Shown one piece after another: positions 10,005-18,253 of a stretch of 51,323 bases of DNA. Source of the DNA: Vreelandella olivaria (lineage in GTDB: Bacteria; Pseudomonadota; Gammaproteobacteria; Pseudomonadales; Halomonadaceae); contig NZ_JALPZO010000116.1 of assembly GCF_023507745.1 (NCBI RefSeq), positions 1-51,323 of the forward strand. Reading direction: 5' to 3'. Below the pieces are notes generated by a model. It saw nothing but the letters and a program-made list of their open reading frames with translations. It did no database searches and was not told the DNA's origin. The translations under genes were made by a program, and so were the position numbers. Position 1 is the first letter of the stretch. Every line of letters begins with the position of its first letter.

Positions 10005-10751
10005 TCAGGGCGCCAGTAAGTCGGCATTCAGCAGGCGCTGGTAATCGGCAGCCGCAGCGTAATCGCCACGGGCGTGGGCGAGGTCAATCGCCATTTCCAG
10101 TGCCGCCGGGTCTGGTTCTGCCAACTGCAAATAGCTTTGCAGTGGCTCCCAGGCGCGATCGTAATTGCCCTGCGAAACTTCCAGTTCGGCTAACATTAAG
10201 TACCCACGTGGGTTACGCGGGTCGATACTTTGTGCGCGTTGAAATACGTCGCGCGCATTATCAAACTCTTCCAGTGCCACGTAACACTGCCCTAAATTAG
10301 TGAATAGTTGGGCGCGGTTGGCGTACTGGGCATCCTGCGATGCGATTTCCAACTGCTCACAGGCTGCGGAAAACTGCGCCTGCTGGTATAAAAACGCGGC
10401 GTAATTATTACGTGCTCGGGTAAACGAGGGAGCCGCTTCTACGGCTTGCTGGAAATAGTGATCAGCAAGCTCATATTCCCCTTGCTGCTGATAGACCAGC
10501 GCAAGGGCTTGAAGTGCCTCAGAATGGCGAGGATTAATCTCCAGAGCGCGGTCAAGCGCGTTTAACGCACGTGGCAGGTTATCACGCTCTAAATAGGCCA
10601 CGCCTAACTGGGTATAGGCATCCGTCGCTTCTTGGTTGATCTGGCCTGGGGCGCTATTTGTTGTGGCACAGCCGGCAAGCCACATGCTGCATAAAAGCGC
10701 AGACAGCATGGGTACCCTGAATGGGGGTAGGCACCTGCAGTAACCGATCAT
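10005..10751 (-). CDS. pilW: Type IV pilus biogenesis lipoprotein PilW/PilF (TPR)
   Basis: This 248-residue outer-membrane lipoprotein has lipobox LAGC and about six TPR repeats (AYTQLGVAYLERDNLPRA, ALQALALVYQQQGEYELA and others). The family (PilF of Pseudomonas, PilW of Neisseria) stabilises and localises the PilQ secretin. The ATG at 10751 is preferred because GAGGG lies a few bases upstream; an in-frame ATG 30 codons earlier would spoil the signal peptide. It follows rlmN and precedes rodZ. Confidence 0.9.
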   Translation of the reverse strand: MIGYCRCLPPFRVPMLSALLCSMWLAGCATTNSAPGQINQEATDAYTQLGVAYLERDNLPRALNALDRALEINPRHSEALQALALVYQQQGEYELADHYFQQAVEAAPSFTRARNNYAAFLYQQAQFSAACEQLEIASQDAQYANRAQLFTNLGQCYVALEEFDNARDVFQRAQSIDPRNPRGYLMLAELEVSQGNYDRAWEPLQSYLQLAEPDPAALEMAIDLAHARGDYAAAADYQRLLNADLLAP

Positions 10752-10853
10752 GTACGCCCTCTTGCGGTAGCTATGAAAACCCAGTGCCGTTATGGCAAAT
10801 AAAACCGTGTCCATCAAAGCGCTGTGCTTAGTGGAAGTCAAGATAACGTAGGC

Positions 10854-12038
10854 TTAGTCTGCATCAAGCTGCACTGACTGAATGTAACGTGCGCTGCGTT
10901 TAGTACGATCTTTAACACGTCCCACCAGTTGGCCACAGGCCGCGTCGATATCATCACCCCGTGTTGTACGCACGGTGGCGTTGTAGCCCAAATCATAGAG
11001 CCACTGCTGAAAACGCATGACCTGATTACGAGATGGCTTTTCATAACCGGAATTTGGGAACGGGTTAAACGGTATCAGATTAATCTTGCAAGGTAGCTCT
11101 TTCAGCAGCGCTGCTAGTTGTTCCGCATGCTCCTGCTGGTCATTGATGTCTTTTATCAGCGTATATTCAATGGTGACCTGACGGTTGTCGGGGCATTTAG
11201 ACAGGTAGCGGTGACATGCATCCAGCAGTGCGCGAATATTGTACTTACGATTAATCGGCACCAACTCGTTGCGCAATTCGTCAGTTGATGCATGTAGCGA
11301 AATGGCCAGGCTAACATCGATCTCATCACCCAGCTTATCCAGCATTGGTACCACGCCTGAGGTGGAGAGCGTGACCCGGCGCTTGGAAAGCCCGTAGCCA
11401 TTATCGTCCAGCATCAGCTTCATGGCGGGAACCACGTTGTCAAAGTTGAGCAGGGGTTCGCCCATGCCCATCATCACCACGTTGGTTACCGGGCGGTTGG
11501 CCGTGTCGCGGCGGGGGCCTACACTGCGCTGAGCAACCCATACCTGACCAATGATTTCGGCAGCAGTGAGGTTGCGCTGGAAACCCTGTTTGCCGGTTGA
11601 ACAAAAACTGCAGTCCAACGAACAGCCCACCTGGGATGAGACGCACAGCGTACGCCGTTTGCCGTTTTCGGCTGGAATCAGCACCGTCTCAACATAGCTA
11701 CCGTCTTCTACCTCCAGTACCCACTTGCGGGTTCCATCGCTGGAGGTGCCTTCATAGACAACACCGGGACCGCGAATCTCAGCCACTTTTGCCAGTTTCT
11801 CACGTAGCGGCTTCGACAGGTTGGTCATCGCTGCGAAATCATCGCTACCTTCCTGGTGGATCCACTTCATTACCTGGGCGGCGCGAAACTTCTTTTCACC
11901 AATTGATTGAAAGAAGGTTTCCATCTGCTCGCGGGACATGCCAAGCAGGTTCTGGCGCTCTGGCGCTGGATGGGCGGCAGGTGCGCGTTCGGTGGTGGAG
12001 TGGGAGGCAGGCGTATGTTGAGCTACGGTGGTGGTCAT
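10854..12038 (-). CDS. rlmN: Dual-specificity RNA methyltransferase RlmN
   Basis: A 394-residue radical-SAM enzyme that methylates A2503 of 23S rRNA and A37 of some tRNAs at C2. The cluster motif is CSLDCSFC (Cx3Cx2C). [20 protein letters not shown] and the C-terminal [11 protein letters not shown] with the second catalytic cysteine are present. A poorly conserved Thr/Ala/Pro-rich segment of about 30 residues precedes the conserved [10 protein letters not shown]; translation could instead start at that internal Met (residue 34). Confidence 0.97.
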   Translation of the reverse strand: MTTTVAQHTPASHSTTERAPAAHPAPERQNLLGMSREQMETFFQSIGEKKFRAAQVMKWIHQEGSDDFAAMTNLSKPLREKLAKVAEIRGPGVVYEGTSSDGTRKWVLEVEDGSYVETVLIPAENGKRRTLCVSSQVGCSLDCSFCSTGKQGFQRNLTAAEIIGQVWVAQRSVGPRRDTANRPVTNVVMMGMGEPLLNFDNVVPAMKLMLDDNGYGLSKRRVTLSTSGVVPMLDKLGDEIDVSLAISLHASTDELRNELVPINRKYNIRALLDACHRYLSKCPDNRQVTIEYTLIKDINDQQEHAEQLAALLKELPCKINLIPFNPFPNSGYEKPSRNQVMRFQQWLYDLGYNATVRTTRGDDIDAACGQLVGRVKDRTKRSARYIQSVQLDAD

Positions 12039-12060
12039 GGCGGTCAGCGTTCAGAAAGAG

Positions 12061-12079
12061 GCGGGGGCACAGCCCCCGC
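12061..12079 (-). terminator. GC-rich hairpin between ndk and rlmN
   Basis: GCGGGGGC (12061-12068) and GCCCCCGC (12072-12079) form a perfect 8-bp stem with a 3-base loop. On the minus strand CTCTTTCTG follows, a weak U-tract, so partial termination after ndk is likely, with read-through into rlmN. Confidence 0.5.
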
Positions 12080-12120
12080 GAAAATGGCCGGCAACGGATG
12101 TTGAAACGGCAGCGCGGTGT

Positions 12121-12546
12121 TTAGCGCGGGCAGATTTCGTCGTTACCGAAGAAGTAGCTGATTTCGCGCTCAGCACTTTCCGGGGAGTCAGACCCATGGA
12201 CAGCGTTAGCGTCGATTGTTTCCGCAAAGTCAGCGCGAATTGTGCCCGGTGCGGCTTCTTTTGGATTGGTGGCACCCATTAGCTCACGGTTTTTGGCGAT
12301 AGCGCCTTCGCCTTCCAGAACTTGTACAACCACCGGACCGGACGTCATAAAACCTACCAGATCTTTGAAGAAAGGACGCTCTTTGTGTTCAGCGTAGAAG
12401 CCCCCAGCCTTTTCTTCGGAAAGGTGGAGCATCTTGGCAGCAACCACCTGTAAGCCTGCTTTTTCAAAGCGGGCAATGATGTCACCAATAGCATTTTTAG
12501 CAACCGCATCAGGTTTGATAATAGAAAGGGTACGTTCAGTCGCCAT
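12121..12546 (-). CDS. ndk: Nucleoside diphosphate kinase
   Basis: This 141-residue enzyme transfers phosphate from ATP to NDPs. It has the N-terminal [12 protein letters not shown], the central [15 protein letters not shown] and the active-site histidine in [10 protein letters not shown]. Length is standard. AAGGAGA precedes the ATG. Its position between iscA and rlmN matches the gammaproteobacterial isc-ndk-rlmN order. Confidence 0.98.
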   Translation of the reverse strand: MATERTLSIIKPDAVAKNAIGDIIARFEKAGLQVVAAKMLHLSEEKAGGFYAEHKERPFFKDLVGFMTSGPVVVQVLEGEGAIAKNRELMGATNPKEAAPGTIRADFAETIDANAVHGSDSPESAEREISYFFGNDEICPR

Positions 12547-12582
12547 GCAAAAATCTCCTTAAAGAGGGATAAAGCAGAAATT

Positions 12583-12606
12583 GCCGCCCCGGATGGCCGG
12601 GGCGGC
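12583..12606 (-). other. Strong hairpin in the ndk leader
   Basis: GCCGCCCCGG (12583-12592) and CCGGGGCGGC (12597-12606) form a perfect 10-bp stem with an ATGG loop. On the minus strand it is followed by AATTTCTGCTTT, which is not a clean U-tract. It sits between the candidate ndk -10 box and the ndk start codon, so it could terminate the isc transcript, attenuate ndk or stabilise the mRNA. Confidence 0.5.
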
Positions 12607-12662
12607 GCAGAAAAATGTTTCGGCAGTGTCGCGCATGCATCACTGGATGCCGAGTGGCCGCG

Positions 12663-12668
12663 ATTATA
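12663..12668 (-). promoter_or_regulatory. Candidate -10 box for ndk
   Basis: A perfect TATAAT on the minus strand lies about 115 bases upstream of the ndk ATG and just downstream of iscA. I found no convincing -35 box. It would allow ndk expression independent of IscR. Confidence 0.35.
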
Positions 12669-12713
12669 GCGCTTCAAGGTAGGGATGAATACCGGTGATA
12701 TTGCCGTGAAAGC

Positions 12714-13040
12714 TCAGACAGTAAAGCTTTCTCCGCAGCCACACTGGTCTTTTACATTGGGGTTGTTGAAGCGGAAAAAGCGATTCAGTCCTTCGCTTAC
12801 ATAATCCACCTCACTGCCGTCCAGCATATCCAGCGCGTCGGGAGCAACGTAAACGCTGGCACCGTGCTCCTCAAAGCGGATCTCTTCGTCCTCCACCTCA
12901 TCGGCAAAGTCGAGTACATAGCTATAGCCTGAGCAGCCACTGGGCTTGACGGAAACGCGCAGGCCCAGCCCTTGACCACGCTCGTCAAGTACATGACGAA
13001 TCTGTTGGGCTGCTGCGGGCGTAATGGAAAGTGTTGCCAT
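12714..13040 (-). CDS. iscA: Iron-sulfur cluster carrier IscA
   Basis: A 108-residue A-type carrier protein. The three conserved cysteines are in SGCSGYSY (C36) and DQCGCGESF (C100, C102), and NPNVKDQCGCGESF closely follows the IscA consensus. It carries iron or [2Fe-2S]/[4Fe-4S] clusters to targets. It lies 37 bases after iscS with no room for iscU between them, and ndk comes next. Confidence 0.93.
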   Translation of the reverse strand: MATLSITPAAAQQIRHVLDERGQGLGLRVSVKPSGCSGYSYVLDFADEVEDEEIRFEEHGASVYVAPDALDMLDGSEVDYVSEGLNRFFRFNNPNVKDQCGCGESFTV

Positions 13041-13077
13041 GAGCGTCCTCCTTTAGGAAGTCCTTAATGTCAGCCGC

Positions 13078-14253
13078 TTAGCGAGCAGGCGAGCGTAGTC
13101 CGCTCACCGCATGACGAATAAGACTTAATGCATGATCAATATCGGCGTCTTGGGTAAAGCGGCCAAAGCTAAAACGCAGTGACGAAAGGGCAAGCGCGCG
13201 TGGAGTACCAATGCCTAACAATACATAGGAAGGGTCAACGCTTGCCGAGTTGCAGGCCGAACCGGTCGATACAGCGATGTCGCGTAGTGCCATCAGCAGT
13301 GACTCACCATCCACGCCTTCAAAGGCAATGTTGAGAATATTGGGTACTGCATGGGTAACGGGGGAGTTGGCAATAATGCCATCGATGTCTTCAAGCCCCT
13401 GCAAAAAGCGTTTGCGCAAGTGTGTGATATGGGCCTGATCTGTCTGGTGCTGTTGCTGCATCAATAAGAATGCTTCACCCATGCCAGCAATTTGGTGAGT
13501 GGGTAGCGTACCTGAGCGCATGCCCCGTTCATGCCCTCCACCATGGATCAGCGCCTCAACGCGAATATCCGGGTGGCGTTTCACATACAGAGCGCCCACC
13601 CCTTTGGGGCCATAGGTTTTGTGACCTGATAAAGACATCAGATCAATCTGCTGTGCTGCCACATCTAAAGGGACCCTGCCGACTGCCTGGGCGGCATCAG
13701 TGTGAAAGGCGGCGCCAAACTGGTGGGCAACTTCCGCCAGTGCTGCAAGATCATGAATACTGCCCAGCTCATTATTCACCGCCATCAGCGAGACCAGGGC
13801 AGTATCATCGCGCATTGCACCGTGTAGCTGTTCAGGTGAAATCCGGCCATCTTTATCCGGGGTGAGCCACGTGACTTCAAACCCCTCACTTTCAAGTGCT
13901 TTCGCGGTATCCACAATCGCTTTGTGTTCGATTTTGGAGGTGACGAGATGCATCCCGCGTTCGCGATTGGCACGCATAAAGCCAATCAGCGCCAAATTAT
14001 TGGCTTCCGTTGCACCGCTGGTCCAGACAATCTCACGCGGGTCGGCGCCAATGGTATCGGCCACTTGGCGGCGTGCCTGTTCAACTACCTGTTCTGCCTG
14101 CCAGCCCAGCATATGGCTGCGCGAAGCCGGGTTGGCAAATAGCTGATCAACCGTCAGGTAACGCTGCATCACCGTTGCCACACGGGCATCTACCGGCGTG
14201 GTGGCGGCATAGTCTAAATAGATGGGCAGCGAAGGTGAGGTTGTTGAAGTCAT
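13078..14253 (-). CDS. iscS: Cysteine desulfurase IscS, C-terminally short
   Basis: A 391-residue PLP enzyme that removes sulfur from cysteine. The PLP lysine is in SLSGHKTYGPKG and the persulfide cysteine in STGSACNSAS, both intact. The start at 14253 (MTSTTSPSLPIYLDYAATTP) matches the family. The protein ends at LIRHAVSGLRSPAR, whereas E. coli IscS continues for about 20 residues (LWEMYK..., then IEWAHH). That tail lies by the IscU-binding surface, and iscU is missing from this operon. Sulfur may therefore go to SUF proteins, tRNA thiolation or another scaffold. Confidence 0.95.
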   Translation of the reverse strand: MTSTTSPSLPIYLDYAATTPVDARVATVMQRYLTVDQLFANPASRSHMLGWQAEQVVEQARRQVADTIGADPREIVWTSGATEANNLALIGFMRANRERGMHLVTSKIEHKAIVDTAKALESEGFEVTWLTPDKDGRISPEQLHGAMRDDTALVSLMAVNNELGSIHDLAALAEVAHQFGAAFHTDAAQAVGRVPLDVAAQQIDLMSLSGHKTYGPKGVGALYVKRHPDIRVEALIHGGGHERGMRSGTLPTHQIAGMGEAFLLMQQQHQTDQAHITHLRKRFLQGLEDIDGIIANSPVTHAVPNILNIAFEGVDGESLLMALRDIAVSTGSACNSASVDPSYVLLGIGTPRALALSSLRFSFGRFTQDADIDHALSLIRHAVSGLRSPAR

Positions 14254-14278
14254 GGGTTCCAGCGTGTGGTATTGATAT

Positions 14279-14746
14279 TCAAGGAGATACAGTAAGAATA
14301 CTAACTTTTGCGCGATGCTCTTGCCGGGAAGCGATACGTATAACATCGGGGCGTTGCATCAGTTGGGCAAGGGTAATGCCATCGAGAAAGTTACGAATTT
14401 GCCCCGATAGTTCGCACCACAGGTGGTGGGTTAAGCAGGTACTGCCCTGCTGACAGTCAGAAAGGCCCTGGCAGCGTGTCGCATCGACCGTTTCATTTAC
14501 GGCATCAATCACCTGGGATACGCTGATCTCTTCTGGGTGTCTCGCCAATAAGTAACCGCCACCGGGCCCGCGCACGCTGGTAACCAGCCCAGCACGGCGT
14601 AGACGGGCAAACAGCTGCTCCAGGTAGGAGAGGGAAATCTCCTGGCGTTGTGAAATATCGCCCAGGCTGGTGGGGCCGTGCTGAACATTCAGCGCCAAAT
14701 CAAGCATGGCAGTAACAGCGTAACGACCTTTTGTGGTCAAGCGCAT
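14279..14746 (-). CDS. iscR: Fe-S-sensing regulator IscR (Rrf2 family)
   Basis: This 155-residue winged-helix regulator starts [18 protein letters not shown]. The [2Fe-2S] ligands C92, C98, C104 and H107 are all present in [18 protein letters not shown]. Holo-IscR represses its own operon through type 1 sites, and such a site overlaps the promoter just upstream. It is the first gene of a short iscR-iscS-iscA unit. Confidence 0.96.
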   Translation of the reverse strand: MRLTTKGRYAVTAMLDLALNVQHGPTSLGDISQRQEISLSYLEQLFARLRRAGLVTSVRGPGGGYLLARHPEEISVSQVIDAVNETVDATRCQGLSDCQQGSTCLTHHLWCELSGQIRNFLDGITLAQLMQRPDVIRIASRQEHRAKVSILTVSP

Positions 14747-14798
14747 GACAGGTACCTCGACGCTGGTTTCTCAGCGTACTTACGGCAAATGTACTGCC

Positions 14799-14831
14799 AT
14801 TATGGAAATCCTGAGTGCTTTGGTCAACTAT
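14799..14831 (-). promoter_or_regulatory. iscR promoter with type 1 IscR box
   Basis: On the minus strand TTGACC (14822-14827) and CATAAT (14799-14804) are spaced by 17 bases. A 25-base element at 14807-14831 (beginning ATAGTTGACC, with ACTCAGGATT at its far end) closely resembles type 1 IscR operators, where the -35 box is inside the site. It overlaps the cysE stop codon at 14824-14826. This supports Fe-S-dependent autorepression. Confidence 0.75.
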
Positions 14832-15705
14832 TGTGCGAGTTGGGTGTATCTGAGGTTGCGTCAGCTGTCGGATTTTGTACCTTGGCTTCGCGGGTGGAGT
14901 TGCCAAGGCCAGGGCAACCGGTGTCCTCTTCATCGAGAATATCGGCAAAATCTTCATCCCGCAGCGCGGGTAGTTGCCCATCCCGATAGCTGGCGTCCAG
15001 CTTGCGCAGTGTGGCGCACATACGCTCTATGCGTTCGTCCACGGCATGCATATGATCCAGCATTGCCTGCATGGAACGGGCAACGGGGTCTGGCATATCC
15101 TGGCTGACACCGTAAGCATCAAAACCAAATTTCTGGCAAATAGCTTCCCGCCGGGCTGGGTCCACATTCAGTGCTTCCTCAACATCAGGGTTGGCACGCT
15201 TGACGATCTTGCCTGGAATACCCACCACGGTAGCTCCTGCGGGTACTTCTTTGGTCACCACTGCATTGGAGCCAATTTTCGCCCCAGCCCCCACGGTAAA
15301 TGGGCCTAAAATTTTGGCACCCGCGCCTACAATCACACCATCTTCAAGGGTGGGGTGCCGCTTGCCTTTATTCCAACTGGTGCCACCCAATGTCACGCCC
15401 TGGTAAAGCGTTACGTTGTCGCCCACCAGTGCGGTTTCGCCGATCACCACACCCATGCCATGGTCGATAAAGAAACGACGGCCAATGGTGGCACCAGGGT
15501 GTATCTCAATACCCGTTAACCATCGGGAGAATGTCGACAGTGTGCGGGCCAGCCACTTGGCGTTTTTCACCCATAGCCAATGGCTGCAACGGTGCAGGAG
15601 GAGCGCGTGAAGACCAGGGTAGTTGGTCAGCACCTCAAGAAAATTACGTGCCGCAGGATCGCGGTCGAATACGCTGTTAATGTCTTCACGCAGGCGTTGA
15701 AACAT
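14824..15705 (-). CDS. cysE: Serine O-acetyltransferase CysE
   Basis: A 293-residue left-handed beta-helix enzyme making O-acetylserine for cysteine synthesis. It has [20 protein letters not shown] at the start, [38 protein letters not shown] and the hexapeptide repeats. The ATG at 15705 has AAGGATT upstream and matches the family start. The C-terminal third is an acidic, variable extension. It is next to iscR, linking cysteine supply with cysteine use by IscS. Confidence 0.95.
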   Translation of the reverse strand: MFQRLREDINSVFDRDPAARNFLEVLTNYPGLHALLLHRCSHWLWVKNAKWLARTLSTFSRWLTGIEIHPGATIGRRFFIDHGMGVVIGETALVGDNVTLYQGVTLGGTSWNKGKRHPTLEDGVIVGAGAKILGPFTVGAGAKIGSNAVVTKEVPAGATVVGIPGKIVKRANPDVEEALNVDPARREAICQKFGFDAYGVSQDMPDPVARSMQAMLDHMHAVDERIERMCATLRKLDASYRDGQLPALRDEDFADILDEEDTGCPGLGNSTREAKVQNPTADATSDTPNSHNS

Positions 15706-15839
15706 GGGTAATCCTTGGGCGTTAGGGTATGGCCTCAAAGTAGCCGGATACCCTGGAATATCGTAAGCAGGATAGCGATGTTGGGGCATGCCGCTGTAAC
15801 TTCAAGTTTAGGGTAGTCGCCGAGCCCCTGCTTGCCACC

Positions 15840-16583
15840 CTAGCGCTGCCTGGGGAGGGCCGCTTTTTCCGTTGCTGAAAGAATCCCCCTCAAGATATTC
15901 ATTTCCATTTTTTCCGGACGAGCACGTAAATAGAGACGGCGCAGTCTGGCCATTAACTGCCTCGGTTGATCCGGGTCATGAAACTCAATTGCCACCAGAG
16001 TGCGCTCCAGGTGCTCAAAGTAGCGCTCCAGCTCCTCGTGGGTAGCTCGCTCATCTTGTTCATCGGTCACTGTGGGCGGCTCTATCTGGCCTAACCATGC
16101 CATACGGCATTCGTAGGCCAGAACCTGTACTGCTGCCGCAAGATTTAATGAACTGAAATCTGCATTAGTGGGTATATGCACATGGGCATGGCAGCGCTGT
16201 AGTTCGGTATTGGTCAGCCCACTGTCCTCACGCCCAAACACCAGAGCCACCCTGGCATTATCAGGCTTACACTCCTGGGGCAAGCGTGCGGCAAGCTCGC
16301 GGGGGGAGAGCATTGGCCACGGTAACGTGCGCGAGCGTGCGCTTGCCCCAACGGCCAAGGTGCAGTCAGCGATGGCCTCCTCAATAGAGGCATGGAGAGT
16401 TGCCTGATGGAGTAAATGGTCGGCACCAGAGGCCCGGGAAATACTGTCTTGTGTAATGACGTCGCAGCGGGGAGCGACCAGGGCTAAATCGGCCAGGCCC
16501 ATGTTGTGCATGGCACGGGCGACACCACCAATGTTGCCGGGATGGCTGGTGCCGATAAGAACAATTCGGATGCGCTCAAGCAT
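15840..16583 (-). CDS. trmJ: tRNA (cytidine/uridine-2'-O-)-methyltransferase TrmJ
   Basis: This 247-residue SPOUT-class enzyme 2'-O-methylates position 32 of tRNAs. It begins MLERIRIVLIGTSHPGNIGG and carries LVFGREDSGLTNTEL and NFSSLNLAAA-like motifs (here DFSSLNLAAAVQVLAYE) that form the trefoil-knot SAM site. The ATG at 16583 is favoured over an in-frame TTG six codons upstream. It is divergent from suhB, as in many relatives. Confidence 0.94.
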   Translation of the reverse strand: MLERIRIVLIGTSHPGNIGGVARAMHNMGLADLALVAPRCDVITQDSISRASGADHLLHQATLHASIEEAIADCTLAVGASARSRTLPWPMLSPRELAARLPQECKPDNARVALVFGREDSGLTNTELQRCHAHVHIPTNADFSSLNLAAAVQVLAYECRMAWLGQIEPPTVTDEQDERATHEELERYFEHLERTLVAIEFHDPDQPRQLMARLRRLYLRARPEKMEMNILRGILSATEKAALPRQR

Positions 16584-16726
16584 AATAGGCTCGGTGATCA
16601 AGTACGGAAAGCACGCAGTTTAGCATGAGTCGATGGCATGCCCGAGGGGGCTCTGCTAGAATTGCGCGCCAAAGGCAGTCCGTCGCTGCCCACCGTTCTT
16701 TAACATCACTGTGACAAGGCCCGATC

Positions 16727-17521
16727 ATGAATCCGATGGTCCAATTTACGCTGCGCGCCGCGCGTAGCGCTGTTGAGCATTTTTTACGTGTCCGTGAGCG
16801 TATTGAAAACGCCCATGAAGAATTTAACCTCGATCGTCTGCTGGAAGATACCGCCCGCAAGGCTGAGGCAACAATTGTTCAACAGTTGGAGCGTGGTTAC
16901 CCTCACCATGGCCATGCCGGCCGCTATACTCCCCATAAGGCGGGTGAAGGCGAAGGTGCAGAGACCATTTGGAAGATTGAACCACTTCATGGTTACTCGA
17001 ACCTGGCAGTGGCTGGAAAAGGCTTTGCACTCTCAGTGGTGTGTCTTGTTAAAGGTCGCCCCGAACACGCAATAGTGGTCTCGCCTTTTGGTGATGACGA
17101 ATATATTGCCAGTCGTGGGCGCGGCGCGCAGCATAACGATAAGCGCATGCGGGTGAGTAAACCCACTGCTGTTGCAGGTACTCGTATCGCTATGAGCTTG
17201 CCGGAGTCCTGGCTGCGTCCCCGTCACTTACCTGCCTACCTGACCATTACCCAGCAGCTGGCCCCTCAGGTGGAGACGCTGCTGGCAACCGGCTGTGGTC
17301 TGCTGGATATGTGTGAGCTGGCGACTGGCCGCGTGGATAGCGTCTTTGTGCTCGGTCTTGAAGAGCAGGATATGCAGGTGGGTACCCTGTTTTTAAAAGA
17401 AGCAGGGGCGCTAATGGGAACCCCGGATGGTCAGCCGAGCGTTAAAGCGGAAGGGCTGCTGATGGCCGCGGGGCCGCGCCTTTATAAAGCCTTGATTAAA
17501 CAGCTGGCACCGCATTTTTAA
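16727..17521 (+). CDS. suhB: SuhB-like inositol monophosphatase fold, catalytic site degenerate
   Basis: The 264-residue protein aligns along its length with E. coli SuhB (MNPMVQFTLRAARSA, GRGAQHNDKRMRVS, TGRVDSVFVLGL) and sits next to trmJ as SuhB does. The metal-binding motif IDPLDGTTN is replaced by IEPLHGYSN at residues 84-92 (two Asp become Glu85 and His88). The upstream EE motif is replaced by AGRY. PWDFAAG is EQDMQVG, keeping only Asp215. Phosphatase activity is therefore doubtful. In E. coli SuhB has a non-catalytic role with NusA in rRNA antitermination, which could be the retained function. Confidence 0.88.
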   Translation: MNPMVQFTLRAARSAVEHFLRVRERIENAHEEFNLDRLLEDTARKAEATIVQQLERGYPHHGHAGRYTPHKAGEGEGAETIWKIEPLHGYSNLAVAGKGFALSVVCLVKGRPEHAIVVSPFGDDEYIASRGRGAQHNDKRMRVSKPTAVAGTRIAMSLPESWLRPRHLPAYLTITQQLAPQVETLLATGCGLLDMCELATGRVDSVFVLGLEEQDMQVGTLFLKEAGALMGTPDGQPSVKAEGLLMAAGPRLYKALIKQLAPHF

Positions 17522-17551
17522 TGTGCTGAGGCACAAAATGTGATGTACGCA

Positions 17552-17581
17552 ACGCCCTGCCGGTATCGGCAGGGCGTTTTA
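17552..17581 (+). terminator. Rho-independent terminator of suhB
   Basis: ACGCCCTGCCG and CGGCAGGGCGT form an 11-bp stem around a short loop, followed by TTTT. It is located 30 bases after the suhB stop. Confidence 0.88.
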
Positions 17582-17652
17582 CGTTGTAGGCTTGATTTGT
17601 CGGCGTTTCAGCGCTCTGATGACCCCCTAATATAATTAACGGGAAAAGATGT

Positions 17653-18237
17653 ATGCACCAACTATCTGCCATTGCCGTCTTTTGTGGCTCTAACACAGGT
17701 GGTTCGTCTGTTTATGCCAGTGGAGCAGCCGAACTGGGTGCCAGTTTTGCTGCTAGCCGTATCAAGCTGGTATATGGCGGTACCCATAAGGGGCTGATGG
17801 GAGTGCTGGCTGATGCGTTACTGGAAGGCCAGGGTCATGCCCATGGTGTGATTACGCAGCGCTTATATGCGAAGGGGCACCTTCATCCCAGGTTACAGGA
17901 GCATGAAGTGGTTGCCACCATGCGCGAGCGTAAAGGGCGCATGGCTGAACTGTCGGACGCGTTTATTGCGTTGCCCGGTGGAATCGGCACCCTGGAAGAG
18001 TTCATGGAAGTGTGGACATTGAATCAGCTCGGAGAAATCCAAAAGCCACTTGGATTGTTTAACGTCAATGGCTTCTTCGACCCCTTTATGGCGTTTATTG
18101 ATCATATGATCACCGAACGTTTCCTGCCCCCTGCACACCGTCATTCGATCGTGGTGGAAAGCGAGCCCCAACGATTGCTGGAAGGGCTTAAGCACTATCA
18201 ACCCACGGATGTACCCAAGTGGCTACCCTCACCCTAG
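17653..18237 (+). CDS. LOG-family nucleoside 5'-monophosphate phosphoribohydrolase
   Basis: A 194-residue Rossmann-fold protein with the signature PGGIGTLEEFMEVWTLNQLG and the N-terminal IAVFCGSNTGG. LOG enzymes (once labelled lysine decarboxylases) cleave ribose 5-phosphate from nucleotides such as cytokinin nucleotides. In bacteria the real substrate is often AMP or is not known. Probably monocistronic; its stop codon lies within a hairpin shared with the convergent LysR gene. Confidence 0.9.
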   Translation: MHQLSAIAVFCGSNTGGSSVYASGAAELGASFAASRIKLVYGGTHKGLMGVLADALLEGQGHAHGVITQRLYAKGHLHPRLQEHEVVATMRERKGRMAELSDAFIALPGGIGTLEEFMEVWTLNQLGEIQKPLGLFNVNGFFDPFMAFIDHMITERFLPPAHRHSIVVESEPQRLLEGLKHYQPTDVPKWLPSP

Positions 18238-18253
18238 CGCTTCTTCAGCGCTA
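18235..18253. terminator. Small bidirectional hairpin containing both stop codons
   Basis: TAGCGCT (18235-18241) and AGCGCTA (18247-18253) pair around TCTTC. Each arm starts with the stop codon of one of the two convergent genes (LOG and LysR). No U-tract follows on either side, so termination strength is uncertain. Confidence 0.4.

Noticed and set aside
13041..13077. A hidden or broken iscU between iscS and iscA
   Set aside because: The gap is only 37 bases, with no room for any remnant.
14254..14346. Extended IscS N-terminus starting at 14346
   Set aside because: It would overlap iscR and add about 31 residues not found in the family. The Met at 14253 gives the normal start.
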